Origin: Nitrospinota bacterium
GTDB lineage: Bacteria; JADFOP01; DATKYB01
Direction: 5' to 3'
Assembly (NCBI GenBank): GCA_035528715.1
Contig: DATKYB010000017.1
Location: forward strand, 1 to 13,201
Length of the DNA stretch: 13,201 nucleotides
Position numbers and translations under genes: made by a program. Below the pieces are notes generated by a model. That model did not search any database. It was not told the DNA's origin and worked only from the letters and a program-made list of their open reading frames with translations. This document shows, piece after piece, positions 1 through 7,380 of this stretch; position 1 is the stretch's first letter; the number at the start of each line of letters is the position of its first letter.

Positions 1-671
1 ATATACCTCTTTTCCTTTATAGCTTTTCCAACGAGATAGAGGGTACAAAGCCTGGTAGTTCTGCTCCCTTTTTCTAACAAACGTTTTAACATGTTATATT
101 GATCGTCGCTTTTTAGACTCAATCTTTTTTTTGCGATATTGGTCCTTACATGATTGGGAATATCATCCAATAATGGTATGAGATCCCCTATCAACTTGGG
201 GTTCATAAAGCTTTCCAAAGTTTCTATTCCCATTGCCAGCTGTGCTTTGTCTTTTGTCTTTAAACTCCTTTCAACGAGTCTTAATTTACCCTCTTTATCT
301 AAAATTTTTAATATCTTAAATAGGGTCTCTATTATTTCATTATTTGTTTCTTTTAGGTGTTGGGTTAATAAAAGGACATAGCTATTTTGCTCTAACTGTT
401 CTAATACGTCAATATCCAGGAGATTTTTATAAGCTGAGTTAATCTCTTTTTTAATGATATTAAAAAAATCTAAATTTTTTACCTCCACTCTCTGCAATAT
501 AGTCAAAACACCATTTCGAATAGCCCTTTTGTGAGAACCGAGGGCTTTGATAAGAAAGGGGATGGCTGTATCGCCAAAACGGGTTATGGACTTTACGGTT
601 TCAGCCACAACGTTCTTGTTGCCATCACCCAGCATCTCTATTAATCTATTGAGAACTTCCTCTTGATTCAT
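1..671 (-). CDS. HEAT-repeat protein, 3' end outside the window
   Basis: An open frame of 223 codons without a stop runs from an ATG at 671 to the left edge, so the C-terminus is missing. The protein is a string of paired amphipathic helices typical of HEAT/armadillo-like solenoids. The first unit (residues about 3-35) has the pattern 'LIEMLGDGNKNVVAETVKSI', followed by 'AIPFLIKALGSHKRAIRNGVL' and more divergent units to the edge. No catalytic motif, signal peptide or membrane segment is seen. The start is supported by GGAG five bases upstream of the ATG. The gene overlaps the end of the upstream transporter-HEAT gene by 26 bp in a different frame, so translation is probably coupled. HEAT solenoids usually act as protein-binding scaffolds; a role with the neighbouring membrane protein is inference. 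Alternatively, the two ORFs could be one gene split by a frameshift, but the good ribosome site argues against this. Confidence 0.85.
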   Translation of the reverse strand, partial: MNQEEVLNRLIEMLGDGNKNVVAETVKSITRFGDTAIPFLIKALGSHKRAIRNGVLTILQRVEVKNLDFFNIIKKEINSAYKNLLDIDVLEQLEQNSYVLLLTQHLKETNNEIIETLFKILKILDKEGKLRLVERSLKTKDKAQLAMGIETLESFMNPKLIGDLIPLLDDIPNHVRTNIAKKRLSLKSDDQYNMLKRLLEKGSRTTRLCTLYLVGKAIKEKRY

Positions 672-2673
672 CCTCACTCCATATTTTACCCAAAGCCTGG
701 ACCGTTGTTTTTCTTACCTGTGAATTTTTATCCTCTAAGAGATGAAAGAGCTTGTCTGTTGCTTCTCTATATTTCAGTTCTCCCATGGCCTTTATCGCAG
801 AGATCCTTAATTCTATCAGTTCATTATCCAGATTCTCGATTAGAAAAGGGATAAAGCTTCTGTCTTTAGTCTCTCTCAATATATCTATGGCTGTTTTTAC
901 CTGGCGGTCGTCTTTGCTCGTTAACATCTCCCTTACGATCTGATGGCAATTTTCACATCTTGTTTTATCTTTGCTTAGATATACAGCTGTGATTGCCTCT
1001 TTTTTTACTGTAAGATTTTCACTGTTTGTAAGTTTAAACAAAAACTCGAGATTTCTTTTGGAGTCTAGCTTTCCAATGGTTCTGATAATAAAGGGCTGAA
1101 CCTCAGCACCCTCTTTTTTATACATATCTAAAAGCCCTGTGATATATTGATTTGAACCGATAGAAGCAATGAGTGTGAGAAGCTCCCTTTTTACCCTTGG
1201 GGTTTTGCCTGGCATTGCATCAAGAAAGATTTTTGTTAAATCTTCATTTACTCCTGCTCTGTTCAAGATCTTTGCACTGAGTATTGATACATTATCATTA
1301 GGGTCATTGAGTGCTTCAATCAATCTCTTTGTGGTTTTTTCGTCTATGAGTCTTTTGTAATCTATTTCTTCCAATTTTTGTAGGTCTATCTGCGTCTCTA
1401 TGAGATTCTTGAAGAGTATTTTACTATATCTCTTTTTTAAGGAAAAGCATGCACAGATTAAGATTATAGAAAACACAATTGCAATATATGAGAACTGCTC
1501 TGGAAGAAGAACATCCTTAAAAACCAATAATATGCCGCTACCCAACAGTCCACCAGCACGCAGTGCGGTTCCCTTTAAAAAGGCTAATACCCTCCCTCTT
1601 ATATCAGGCGAAAAGAGTTGCATCAACATATTCAGGGCGGGCCGATTGGTCGTGGCTCTAAAGATATTTGTAGAAACCCTTCCATAGATAGCTGTGATGA
1701 GGTCAAAGCGGAATACTAAGGCGAGAAACACAAGGAGATAGTTTGCAGGATGTATAAATAGTAACTTTACAATCCCGAATCGAGAGAAGAGTCTCCCTAT
1801 GAAGAACAGGATAAAGAAGGTCAATATATTATATATTCCCTTAAAGTATCCATAGAATGCAATTAAACCTCCTTCTGTATCAAAGGCCCTGTTTGTAATA
1901 ACCCCCCACTGATAATTGAATATAGGCAAGAGGATTGCTGGTGTCATAACAAGAATGATAAATACTCTGAGGAGTGGCGAACTCTTGATTAAAGGGAGTA
2001 TTTCACCTAATTTTTTTATGGATGAAACGTCTTCTGTTTTCTTTCTTATAGTTGTTGTATGGGTCTGCATTATAGGGGCTAATATTTTTTTAACCCTTAA
2101 GCTTATAAAGCAGCCAAGGAACAAGCTGAAACCGGATATAAAGAGGATATTGTCCATAGTGATGACCCTGGCTAAGGGGCTGGTTAAAAGGCTCCCTATA
2201 ATAATTCCTAATATTCCGCCTGAAATAATTCCAGGGAATACCCTTTTTGCCTGTCTTGTATTAAAAAGACTGCTTGCCATTATCCAAAACACAATGTCGA
2301 GAACATTCTTGAGCTGGAAACTGATGAGGTAGAGTACAGGATAGACGATGGCTAAATTAAATATGATGAGTAAACGTAGGAAGACAATAGATATTCCCAG
2401 TATGATGAATAACTTGATGAGAAGGGATGCCCTCTCATATTTATCAATCAAAAGGCCGATATAGGTCAAGACAAAGAAAAGGAGTATAGAATTTATCAAG
2501 AATATATTGGGGAGATATTGAACGCCATATCTCTTTAAGAAGGCGGCTTCTGCATAGTTTTCTAATAAAATCCCAGCAGCCCTGATAACAAATAAAAGCC
2601 CTGCCATCCAGAGAAATGCCTTCTGCTCATCCTTATAAATCCTCAGGGTTTTTTCGAGAAGATTTGATATCAT
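646..2673 (-). CDS. NTT/MFS-like membrane transporter with C-terminal HEAT repeats
   Basis: This 675-residue protein has two parts. Residues about 18-430 are very hydrophobic, with roughly 12 membrane helices. The N-terminal pattern (charged helix, 'LLFVIRAAG', then 'FLKRYGVQYLP') resembles ATP/ADP-translocase-like (NTT) and MFS-type proteins. Residues about 445-665 are soluble HEAT-like repeats; the clearest units are 'SFIPFLIENLDNELIELRISAI' (first 20 or so residues conserved) and 'DKLFHLLEDKNSQVRKTTV' near the end. Family knowledge: NTT-like carriers fused to HEAT repeats occur in several bacterial phyla, and substrates of the free-living versions are mostly unknown, so nucleotide transport should not be assumed. 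A CxxCH sequence at C573-H577 lies in the cytoplasmic repeat region and is probably chance. It follows rsmI after 68 bp and overlaps the next HEAT gene by 26 bp. The ribosome site (AGAG before ATG) is weak. Confidence 0.8.
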   Translation of the reverse strand: MISNLLEKTLRIYKDEQKAFLWMAGLLFVIRAAGILLENYAEAAFLKRYGVQYLPNIFLINSILLFFVLTYIGLLIDKYERASLLIKLFIILGISIVFLRLLIIFNLAIVYPVLYLISFQLKNVLDIVFWIMASSLFNTRQAKRVFPGIISGGILGIIIGSLLTSPLARVITMDNILFISGFSLFLGCFISLRVKKILAPIMQTHTTTIRKKTEDVSSIKKLGEILPLIKSSPLLRVFIILVMTPAILLPIFNYQWGVITNRAFDTEGGLIAFYGYFKGIYNILTFFILFFIGRLFSRFGIVKLLFIHPANYLLVFLALVFRFDLITAIYGRVSTNIFRATTNRPALNMLMQLFSPDIRGRVLAFLKGTALRAGGLLGSGILLVFKDVLLPEQFSYIAIVFSIILICACFSLKKRYSKILFKNLIETQIDLQKLEEIDYKRLIDEKTTKRLIEALNDPNDNVSILSAKILNRAGVNEDLTKIFLDAMPGKTPRVKRELLTLIASIGSNQYITGLLDMYKKEGAEVQPFIIRTIGKLDSKRNLEFLFKLTNSENLTVKKEAITAVYLSKDKTRCENCHQIVREMLTSKDDRQVKTAIDILRETKDRSFIPFLIENLDNELIELRISAIKAMGELKYREATDKLFHLLEDKNSQVRKTTVQALGKIWSEDESRGSSQ

Positions 2674-2741
2674 AAATTTCTCTTTTAAAATCGTGTCACA
2701 CTATTTTTAATGTTTAAGAACTTAAAATTATTTTAATAACT

Positions 2742-3434
2742 CTATTTTTTAGAACCCATAAGAATGAGGGTTATCTCACCCTTTATCTTTTTATCTTTCA
2801 TCTGTTCGATTATATCTTTGAGTTCGCCCCTTATGATTTCTTCAAATTTTTTTGTAATCTCTCGGGCAATAACTATCTGCCTATTACCTATTATGGAGAG
2901 GATTTCATCTAAAAGGCGGTGGATTCTATAGGGAGATTCATATAGTATAATGGTTCGTTCTTCATTCTTTAATTGTTCTATCCTTGATTGTCTCTTTCCC
3001 TTTTTACGCGGTAAGAATCCTTCAAAAGCAAATTTGTCAATCGGGAGTCCTGAGATGCTCAAGGCGGCTATAACAGCTGAAGGGCCTGGTATTGATTCAA
3101 TATGGAAGTTATGCTTTAAGGCGAGATTGATAAGGTGATAAGATGGGTCTGAAATACCAGGGGTCCCTGCGTCTGAAACCAGAGCTATATCAAGGCCTTC
3201 TTCAAGCCTCTTTAAGATAACCTCTGCCTGTTTTATCTTATTATGATCATGGTAACTGATGAGGTGTTTGCTAATTTCATAATGGCTCAGTAACTTTCTT
3301 GTTCTTCGTGTATCTTCAACAGCAATAATGTCGACTTCCTTTAGTATCCTTAAGGCTCTTAAGGTTATATCTTCGAGATTACCAATAGGTGTGCTTACAA
3401 TATAGATCGTGCCTCTGTTTTTTTCTTTTCTCAT
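2742..3434 (-). CDS. rsmI: 16S rRNA (cytidine-1402 2'-O)-methyltransferase RsmI
   Basis: RsmI uses S-adenosylmethionine to methylate the 2'-OH of C1402 in the decoding centre of 16S rRNA. The protein shows the family's hallmarks in order: 'YIVSTPIGNLEDITLRAL' near the N-terminus, 'VEDTRRTRKLLSHY', 'LVSDAGTPGISDPSY', 'PGPSAVIAALSISGLP', 'FEGFLPRKKGKR' and 'YESPYRIHRLLDEI', ending with the 'GEITLIL' strand of the tetrapyrrole-methylase fold. With the ATG at 3434 it is 230 residues and has the usual short lead-in of about eight residues before the first strand. An in-frame TTG at 3455 would add seven residues and is an alternative; neither start has an ideally spaced ribosome site. It lies 42 bp after nadE in an apparent operon. 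It is somewhat shorter than E. coli RsmI, lacking only extra terminal residues. Confidence 0.95.
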   Translation of the reverse strand: MRKEKNRGTIYIVSTPIGNLEDITLRALRILKEVDIIAVEDTRRTRKLLSHYEISKHLISYHDHNKIKQAEVILKRLEEGLDIALVSDAGTPGISDPSYHLINLALKHNFHIESIPGPSAVIAALSISGLPIDKFAFEGFLPRKKGKRQSRIEQLKNEERTIILYESPYRIHRLLDEILSIIGNRQIVIAREITKKFEEIIRGELKDIIEQMKDKKIKGEITLILMGSKK

Positions 3435-3476
3435 TATCTGATTTATCTTCCCCAATCTCTTGCGTATCTGAAGTCT

Positions 3477-4280
3477 CTATCTATAATCCTTTTCAGATAT
3501 TTTTGCAATAATCGGTAGCTTTCTTTTGAATTGAGAATCTTGAATCTTTTTAATTACCTTTTTAATAAAATCTTTATCAAAACCCAATTTGATTAATTCT
3601 TTATCCAAGTATCTCTTGTCTATCAGATAATAGAGAAGTCTATCGACATCTTCATAACTAAAACCCAATTCTTCTTCATCAGATTGACCTAACCAAAGAT
3701 CAGCGCTCGGTTTTTTTTCTACAATCTCTTTTGGAACACCAAGATCTTTTGCAAGTTGTCTTACTTGTATTTTATATAGGTCTCCGATGGGGTTGATGGC
3801 TGAGGCCGTATCTCCATACAAGGTACCATAACCAAGGAGCAATTCTGTTTTATTGCTGGTTCCCAGTACAAGGGCATTCTCCTTGGCAGAGTGGTCGTAT
3901 AGAATGGTCATTCTTTCTCTAGCCATCTTGTTCCCTCTTCTTAAATTGTCTGCTTCAGGGAAGGCCCTAAAATAGGCATCAATCATGGGTGTAATATCTA
4001 TTTTTAATGATCTGATTCCGAGTTTTTTGACTATCTTTTTTGCATCTTCTAAACTTTCCCTGCTGCTTGTTTTATATGGCATCATGATTCCTGTTACGTT
4101 TTCTTTTCCCATAGCCATCGCTGCAAGGTATGTGGAGACGCTGGAGTCTACACCTCCTGAAAGACCTACAACTACCTTTTTAAAACCCACTTTTCTCGTT
4201 TCATTTTTTATAAAACCTGTTAAGATCTTCTTTACTGATAAGGAATTAATCTTTAATTCTTTAAAATTCTTTTTTTGCAT
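3477..4280 (-). CDS. nadE: NAD+ synthetase, synthetase domain only
   Basis: NadE makes NAD+ from deamido-NAD+, ATP and an amide nitrogen source in the last step of NAD synthesis. The 267-residue protein is the ATP-pyrophosphatase domain alone. The PP-loop 'SGGVDSS' is at residues 41-47, '[18 protein letters not shown]' at about 140-157, 'NPIGDLYK' at 163-170 and the substrate-loop region '[16 protein letters not shown]' at 191-206. No fused glutaminase domain is present, so by sequence it would use free ammonia or a separate amidase. The gene overlaps by 20 bp the end of a nitrilase-family remnant, which could once have been a companion amidase; that link is inference. It is followed by rsmI. 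The ribosome site before the ATG is poor, which fits start by coupling to the overlapping upstream frame. Confidence 0.95.
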   Translation of the reverse strand: MQKKNFKELKINSLSVKKILTGFIKNETRKVGFKKVVVGLSGGVDSSVSTYLAAMAMGKENVTGIMMPYKTSSRESLEDAKKIVKKLGIRSLKIDITPMIDAYFRAFPEADNLRRGNKMARERMTILYDHSAKENALVLGTSNKTELLLGYGTLYGDTASAINPIGDLYKIQVRQLAKDLGVPKEIVEKKPSADLWLGQSDEEELGFSYEDVDRLLYYLIDKRYLDKELIKLGFDKDFIKKVIKKIQDSQFKRKLPIIAKISEKDYR

Positions 4281-4684
4281 TTTTTTTCTGAATTCTTTTT
4301 AGTTCTTTTATAGTCATTTCTCTATCTTCATCTTTTTGAATCATTGGTGGAATTCTATCTCTTCTTATCTCTTCTATGTCAATCTCGGCGATAATCATTT
4401 CTTGCTCAAAATATTTACCTTTGATGATCTTTTCCCCAGGAGGATTTACTATTTCTGAACCTCCCCAGAAGTTTATCCCATCTTCATAACCCACCCTATT
4501 TACAAAACAAATAAACTGGCTCAACATCTTGGCATAGGTTAAATTCATGCTCTCCCATATGTTGCTGATCTCCAATTTTTTCTTTAGCCCTATCAATACA
4601 TTCTTTTATGTGAGCAAAGTTTCTTTCAACATTTCCTAAGGTTGGATAAATCCGGGCAATTCCTATTCTGAAGACCATGGTCAT
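4261..4684 (-). pseudogene. Carbon-nitrogen hydrolase (nitrilase family) remnant with catalytic core deleted
   Basis: Two out-of-frame pieces of one nitrilase-superfamily protein lie back to back. The N-terminal piece (ATG at 4684 or, better placed after AAGG, 4678; stop at 4496) reads 'FRIGIARIYPTLGNVERNF' and an amphipathic helix to about 'KEKIGDQ', the usual first strand and helix. Just after this, in another frame (4596-4261), the C-terminal part appears: 'WESMNLTYAKMLSQFICF', 'VNRVGYEDGINFWGGSEIV', 'NPPGEKIIKGKYFEQEMI' and a charged tail. The expected middle, carrying the Glu, Lys and Cys catalytic residues (about 130-150 residues), is absent. This looks like an internal deletion with a frame change, so no active enzyme can be made. 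An assembly collapse could give the same picture. The stop overlaps the nadE start by 20 bp, and the gene sits 83 bp after the TrmN6-like gene. Confidence 0.8.
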
Positions 4685-4767
4685 AACCTTTTCATTTAGT
4701 AGCTGTTATATCTTTATCATATCAAAAAATAAAAATAACAGAAGTAATCATTCTATGCAAGGAATTT

Positions 4768-5460
4768 TCATATTCCCATCCTTTTATAGATATCTCTTAT
4801 TTCCTGGGAGTATTCTCCAATTTTTTCATAAACAATAAGGGGTTTTAGGATGGTTGTATCGTTCTTTCCATTCTTTATTCCTTCGACCATAACCATCTTT
4901 GCCTCTTTATCTATTCTGGAATGGATAAACTGGATACGGCATGACCTGATATTTAAATGCTCGAACTCATTAAGGAGTTCCATTAATCTTGAGGGATGAT
5001 ATATGAGAATAATCTTTCCTTTATTCTTGACAAGATATTTAGAGGCTTTGAGGTATTCATCTAAGGTTATCTCTAATTCATGTCTGGCTAGGGCTTTTTC
5101 CGGATCCGGGTTTAAACGGCCTTTTTTGTATTTTCTATAGGGCGGGTTTCCGACCACAATATCAAATGATTCAGATGCAAGAGATTTATTTACATCCCTG
5201 ATATCTAAATTTTTTATTTCTACTCTTTCTTGGAGGTTGTTTAACTTAACATTCTTTCTTGCCAGTTCTATTAAACTATTCTGAATATCTATTCCTATCA
5301 CAGTGGTTTTTGCATATCTCAGTGCTAAAAGGACTGCTATGATGCCATTACCCGTTCCAAGGTCTATAATCCTATCACCATTTTCTGCTGAGATAAAATC
5401 GGCTAACAAGATAGGGTCTAATGATGACCTGTATCCCTTTTCTTTTTGTAAGAGTTTCAA
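4768..5460 (-). CDS. TrmN6-like N6-adenine methyltransferase (COG4123 type)
   Basis: This is a class I S-adenosylmethionine methyltransferase of the tRNA1(Val) A37-N6 type, or a close relative acting on another RNA or protein target. Numbered from the TTG start, it has 'KGYRSSLDPILLADFI' (family N-terminus), the SAM-binding motif 'IIDLGTGNGIIAVLLAL' at about 31-47, the acidic 'GIDIQ' end of strand two, and the 'DIVVGNPPYRK' catalytic motif (NPPY at about 105-108). The C-terminal half has the usual 'KGKIILIYHPSRL' strand and the 'AKMVMVEGIKNGK' strand. The start is chosen as TTG at 5460: GGAGG lies eight bases upstream, and a good promoter (TTGCCA, 17 bp, TATTAT) starts transcription near 5480. 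The longer ATG frame start at 5496 would lie upstream of that transcript start. Length is 230 residues, or 242 from the ATG. Exact substrate is not certain. Confidence 0.85.
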   Translation of the reverse strand: MKLLQKEKGYRSSLDPILLADFISAENGDRIIDLGTGNGIIAVLLALRYAKTTVIGIDIQNSLIELARKNVKLNNLQERVEIKNLDIRDVNKSLASESFDIVVGNPPYRKYKKGRLNPDPEKALARHELEITLDEYLKASKYLVKNKGKIILIYHPSRLMELLNEFEHLNIRSCRIQFIHSRIDKEAKMVMVEGIKNGKNDTTILKPLIVYEKIGEYSQEIRDIYKRMGI

Positions 5461-5468
5461 TTTCCTAA

Positions 5469-5515
5469 CCTCCAACAAACTAAAAAATAATATCATAGTT
5501 ATGTAAATATGGCAA
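5469..5515 (-). promoter_or_regulatory. Promoter and ribosome site for the TrmN6-like gene
   Basis: Reading the minus strand, TTGCCA (5515-5510) is followed after exactly 17 bases by TATTAT (5492-5487), a good sigma-70-type match. Transcription would begin near 5480. GGAGG (5473-5469) then lies eight bases before the TTG at 5460. The promoter position is what decides between the TTG and the upstream ATG (5496) as start codon. This is pattern matching only. Confidence 0.5.
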
Positions 5516-5531
5516 TTTGTTTGAAAACAAA
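5516..5531. promoter_or_regulatory. Palindrome between divergent promoters, possible operator
   Basis: TTTGTTT and AAACAAA form a perfect 7-bp inverted repeat around a 2-bp centre. It abuts the -35 box of the leftward promoter (5510-5515) and covers the -35 candidate of the rightward promoter (5521-5526). Such a position suits a regulator-binding site that controls both directions, but short AT-rich palindromes also arise by chance. Confidence 0.3.
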
Positions 5532-5549
5532 GGGTTTTTGTGTTAAATT
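5521..5549 (+). promoter_or_regulatory. Promoter candidate for the suhB-like gene
   Basis: TTGAAA (5521-5526), 17 bases, then TAAATT (5544-5549) gives a plausible sigma-70-type promoter. Transcription would start near 5556, leaving a leader of about 120 bases before the phosphatase gene. The leader holds a short ORF with its own ribosome site. No clear riboswitch or terminator fold was recognised in it. Confidence 0.4.
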
Positions 5550-5585
5550 AAATTTGTTTTAGGGGTAAAAGAGAGAAGGTTGAAG

Positions 5586-5648
5586 ATGGATAAAAGGCTT
5601 CAATTAAAGAGGCTTAATAGAGAAAAAAGTGTGTGTTTTGGAATATAA
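5586..5648 (+). CDS. Possible 20-residue leader peptide
   Basis: A short ORF starts with ATG six bases after AAGG and ends with TAA 27 bases before the suhB-like gene. The peptide, MDKRLQLKRLNREKSVCFGI, is basic and shows no run of one amino acid of the attenuation type. Its ribosome site is better than that of the phosphatase gene behind it. It may be translated as a leader that feeds ribosomes onto the next gene, or be a chance ORF. Confidence 0.25.
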   Translation: MDKRLQLKRLNREKSVCFGI

Positions 5649-5675
5649 ATTCTAAGAGAAGGAAAATAAATAGAG

Positions 5676-6464
5676 ATGAAAGAGACAAAAAGGGAGAATC
5701 TGCTTGATACGGCGATTGAGGCTGCAAAAGCAGGTGGGGCAATATTAAAGAAAAACTATGGCCAACCCATCAAAGTAGAGCATAAAGGGGCAATCGATCT
5801 CGTTACTGAAGTAGATAAACTTTCTGAGAAGGTCATTATTGATATTATTAAGAAGAAGTATCCTGAACACACAATCCTTTCTGAAGAAAAGGGCCTTAAG
5901 AAGAAGGGCTCTCCTTATAAGTGGATTGTTGACCCTCTCGATGGGACGACAAATTATGCACACGGGTATCCCGTGTTTTGTGTCTCAGTTGCCCTTGAAA
6001 TTGATAGAGAGGTTGTTTTAGGGGTAATCTATGACCCTATTTTAGAAGAAATATTTATAGCCCAAAAAGGGAAGGGTGCATATTTAAATGGCAAGAAAAT
6101 CTCTGTTTCCAAGATCCAAAGTCTCTCTGACTCTCTATTAGTTACTGGCTTTCCCTATGATATCAGGAAGAACACAGACGATAATATCAATCACTTTAGG
6201 AATTTCTGTAAAAGAGCTCAGGCGGTTAGAAGACCCGGTTCTGCTGCCCTCGATTTATGTTATGTTGCCATAGGGAGGTTTGAAGGTTTTTGGGAAATGA
6301 AGTTGTTTCCATGGGATGTAGCTGCTGGTGCATTACTGGTTAGAGAAGCCGGTGGAAAAGTAACGGATTTCAAGGGAAACAGTTTTGATATATATGGAAA
6401 AGAGGTCCTGGCCAGTAATGGTTTCGTCCATAAAGCCATGGTAGAGGTGCTGGCCTCGAAATAG
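5676..6464 (+). CDS. suhB: Inositol monophosphatase family protein (SuhB type)
   Basis: This 262-residue protein is a Mg2+-dependent phosphatase of the inositol-monophosphatase family, which dephosphorylates inositol phosphates or related small substrates; SuhB in E. coli also acts in rRNA transcription complexes. All metal-site motifs are seen: Glu-Glu at 70-71 ('LSEEKG'), 'WIVDPLDGTTNYAHG' at 83-97 with Asp86, Asp89, Gly90 and Thr91, and 'PWDVAAGALLVREAGG' at 212-227 with Asp214. Length is normal. It is the only plus-strand gene and ends 5 bp from the convergent nfo gene. The ribosome site is weak: GAAGG lies about 13 bases before the ATG. The symbol reflects the family; substrate (inositol phosphate, NADP or other) cannot be read from sequence. 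Confidence 0.9.
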   Translation: MKETKRENLLDTAIEAAKAGGAILKKNYGQPIKVEHKGAIDLVTEVDKLSEKVIIDIIKKKYPEHTILSEEKGLKKKGSPYKWIVDPLDGTTNYAHGYPVFCVSVALEIDREVVLGVIYDPILEEIFIAQKGKGAYLNGKKISVSKIQSLSDSLLVTGFPYDIRKNTDDNINHFRNFCKRAQAVRRPGSAALDLCYVAIGRFEGFWEMKLFPWDVAAGALLVREAGGKVTDFKGNSFDIYGKEVLASNGFVHKAMVEVLASK

Positions 6465-6469
6465 TTTAA

Positions 6470-7318
6470 TCATTTGCTGGCTATTTTTCTGAGAAGTTTC
6501 AAATTTATTATATCTGCTCCTTCAAAATCCTTTGGTGTTTCAAGAATCATGGGATGGGAAGTAAATCTTTCATCTCTTAAAAGATTTTTGAAACCCTCCT
6601 TTCCAATAAAACCCCTCCCTATATGTTCATGTCTGTCAACCCTGCTTCCTAAAGGCTTTTTTGAATCGTTGATATGAAAGACCTTTACCTTTTCCAGCCC
6701 AATGATTCTGTCAAAGGTTTTTATTGTTTCATCATAACCCTTCTTCGTCCTTATATTGTATCCAGCAGCAAAGATATGGGAGGTATCCAGACATATTCCA
6801 AGCCTATCTTTATTTTTTATACATTCAAAGATAGAAGCAAAATGTTCAAATTTGTATCCGAGAACCGTGCCCTGTCCAGCAGTGGTTTCTAATAGTATTT
6901 TCATTTTAAAATCTTTACTCTTGTCATGAAGGATATTGAGACTCAAAGCAATTTTACTGAGCCCGTTCTTTTCTCCTGAGCCCAAATGGGCTCCTGGATG
7001 CATTATAAGATAAGGGAGTCCAAGAGCCTCAGTTCGTTTCATCTCAATAAAAAGAGCATCTAGGGATTTTTTATATATTGTGTCATCTGGGGAAGCTATA
7101 TTAATAAGATAGGCATCGTGGGCAACGATGGGGAAGATACGGGTCAATTTTTGATTTTTTTTAAATTGTTCAATCTCTTCTTGGGAGAGCTCTCTTGCCT
7201 TCCATTGATTAGAGTTTTTCGTAAAGATTTGAATGGTAGTGCACCCCGCCTCCTTTCCTCTTAAAGGAGCATTATGGATTCCACCTGCTATGGACATATG
7301 GGCGCCAAATCTCATCAT
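6470..7318 (-). CDS. nfo: Endonuclease IV (apurinic/apyrimidinic endonuclease)
   Basis: Endonuclease IV cuts DNA 5' to abasic sites and trims blocked 3' ends in base excision repair, using three zinc ions. The 282-residue TIM-barrel protein keeps every expected metal ligand: His67 ('VAHDAY'), His107 ('MHPGAH'), Glu144 ('LETTAGQG'), Asp178 and His181 ('CLDTSHIFAAG'), His215 ('HINDSKKPLGSRVDRHEHIG'), Asp228, His230, and Glu260 ('ILETPK'). The N-terminus 'RFGAHMSIAGG' is typical. Two ATG codons stand in tandem at 7318 and 7315, and no strong ribosome site precedes them. It lies 62 bp behind the membrane-protein gene and faces the suhB-like gene tail to tail with only 5 bp between stops. Confidence 0.96.
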   Translation of the reverse strand: MMRFGAHMSIAGGIHNAPLRGKEAGCTTIQIFTKNSNQWKARELSQEEIEQFKKNQKLTRIFPIVAHDAYLINIASPDDTIYKKSLDALFIEMKRTEALGLPYLIMHPGAHLGSGEKNGLSKIALSLNILHDKSKDFKMKILLETTAGQGTVLGYKFEHFASIFECIKNKDRLGICLDTSHIFAAGYNIRTKKGYDETIKTFDRIIGLEKVKVFHINDSKKPLGSRVDRHEHIGRGFIGKEGFKNLLRDERFTSHPMILETPKDFEGADIINLKLLRKIASK

Positions 7319-7336
7319 TGAATACTTTTATCAAAG

Positions 7337-7376
7337 AAATAAAAAGAGACCAATCAGGTTTTACATTTCTTGATTG
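7337..7376 (-). terminator. Weak terminator candidate after the Pycsar-like gene
   Basis: On the minus strand, CAATCA (7376-7371) can pair with TGATTG (7356-7351) across a 14-base loop, followed by GTCTCTTTTTATTT. The stem is only 6 bp and mostly A-T, so it would be a leaky terminator at best. Transcription probably continues into nfo. Confidence 0.25.
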
Positions 7377-7380
7377 ATTC

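Noticed and set aside
943-957. CxxCH sequence (Cys-Glu-Asn-Cys-His) like a haem c attachment site
   Set aside because: It lies within the soluble HEAT repeats of a membrane protein, expected in the cytoplasm, where haem c is not attached. There is a single copy and no cytochrome fold nearby, so chance is most likely.
1916-2332. 138-codon plus-strand open frame opposite the transporter
   Set aside because: The minus-strand frame here encodes conserved-looking membrane helices. The plus-strand translation is a hydrophobic shadow of them.
2722-2736. A-T-only inverted repeat between rsmI and the transporter gene
   Set aside because: It consists only of A and T, has 7-bp arms, and no T run in the right place follows it. 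It is expected by chance in this base composition and is too weak for a terminator call.
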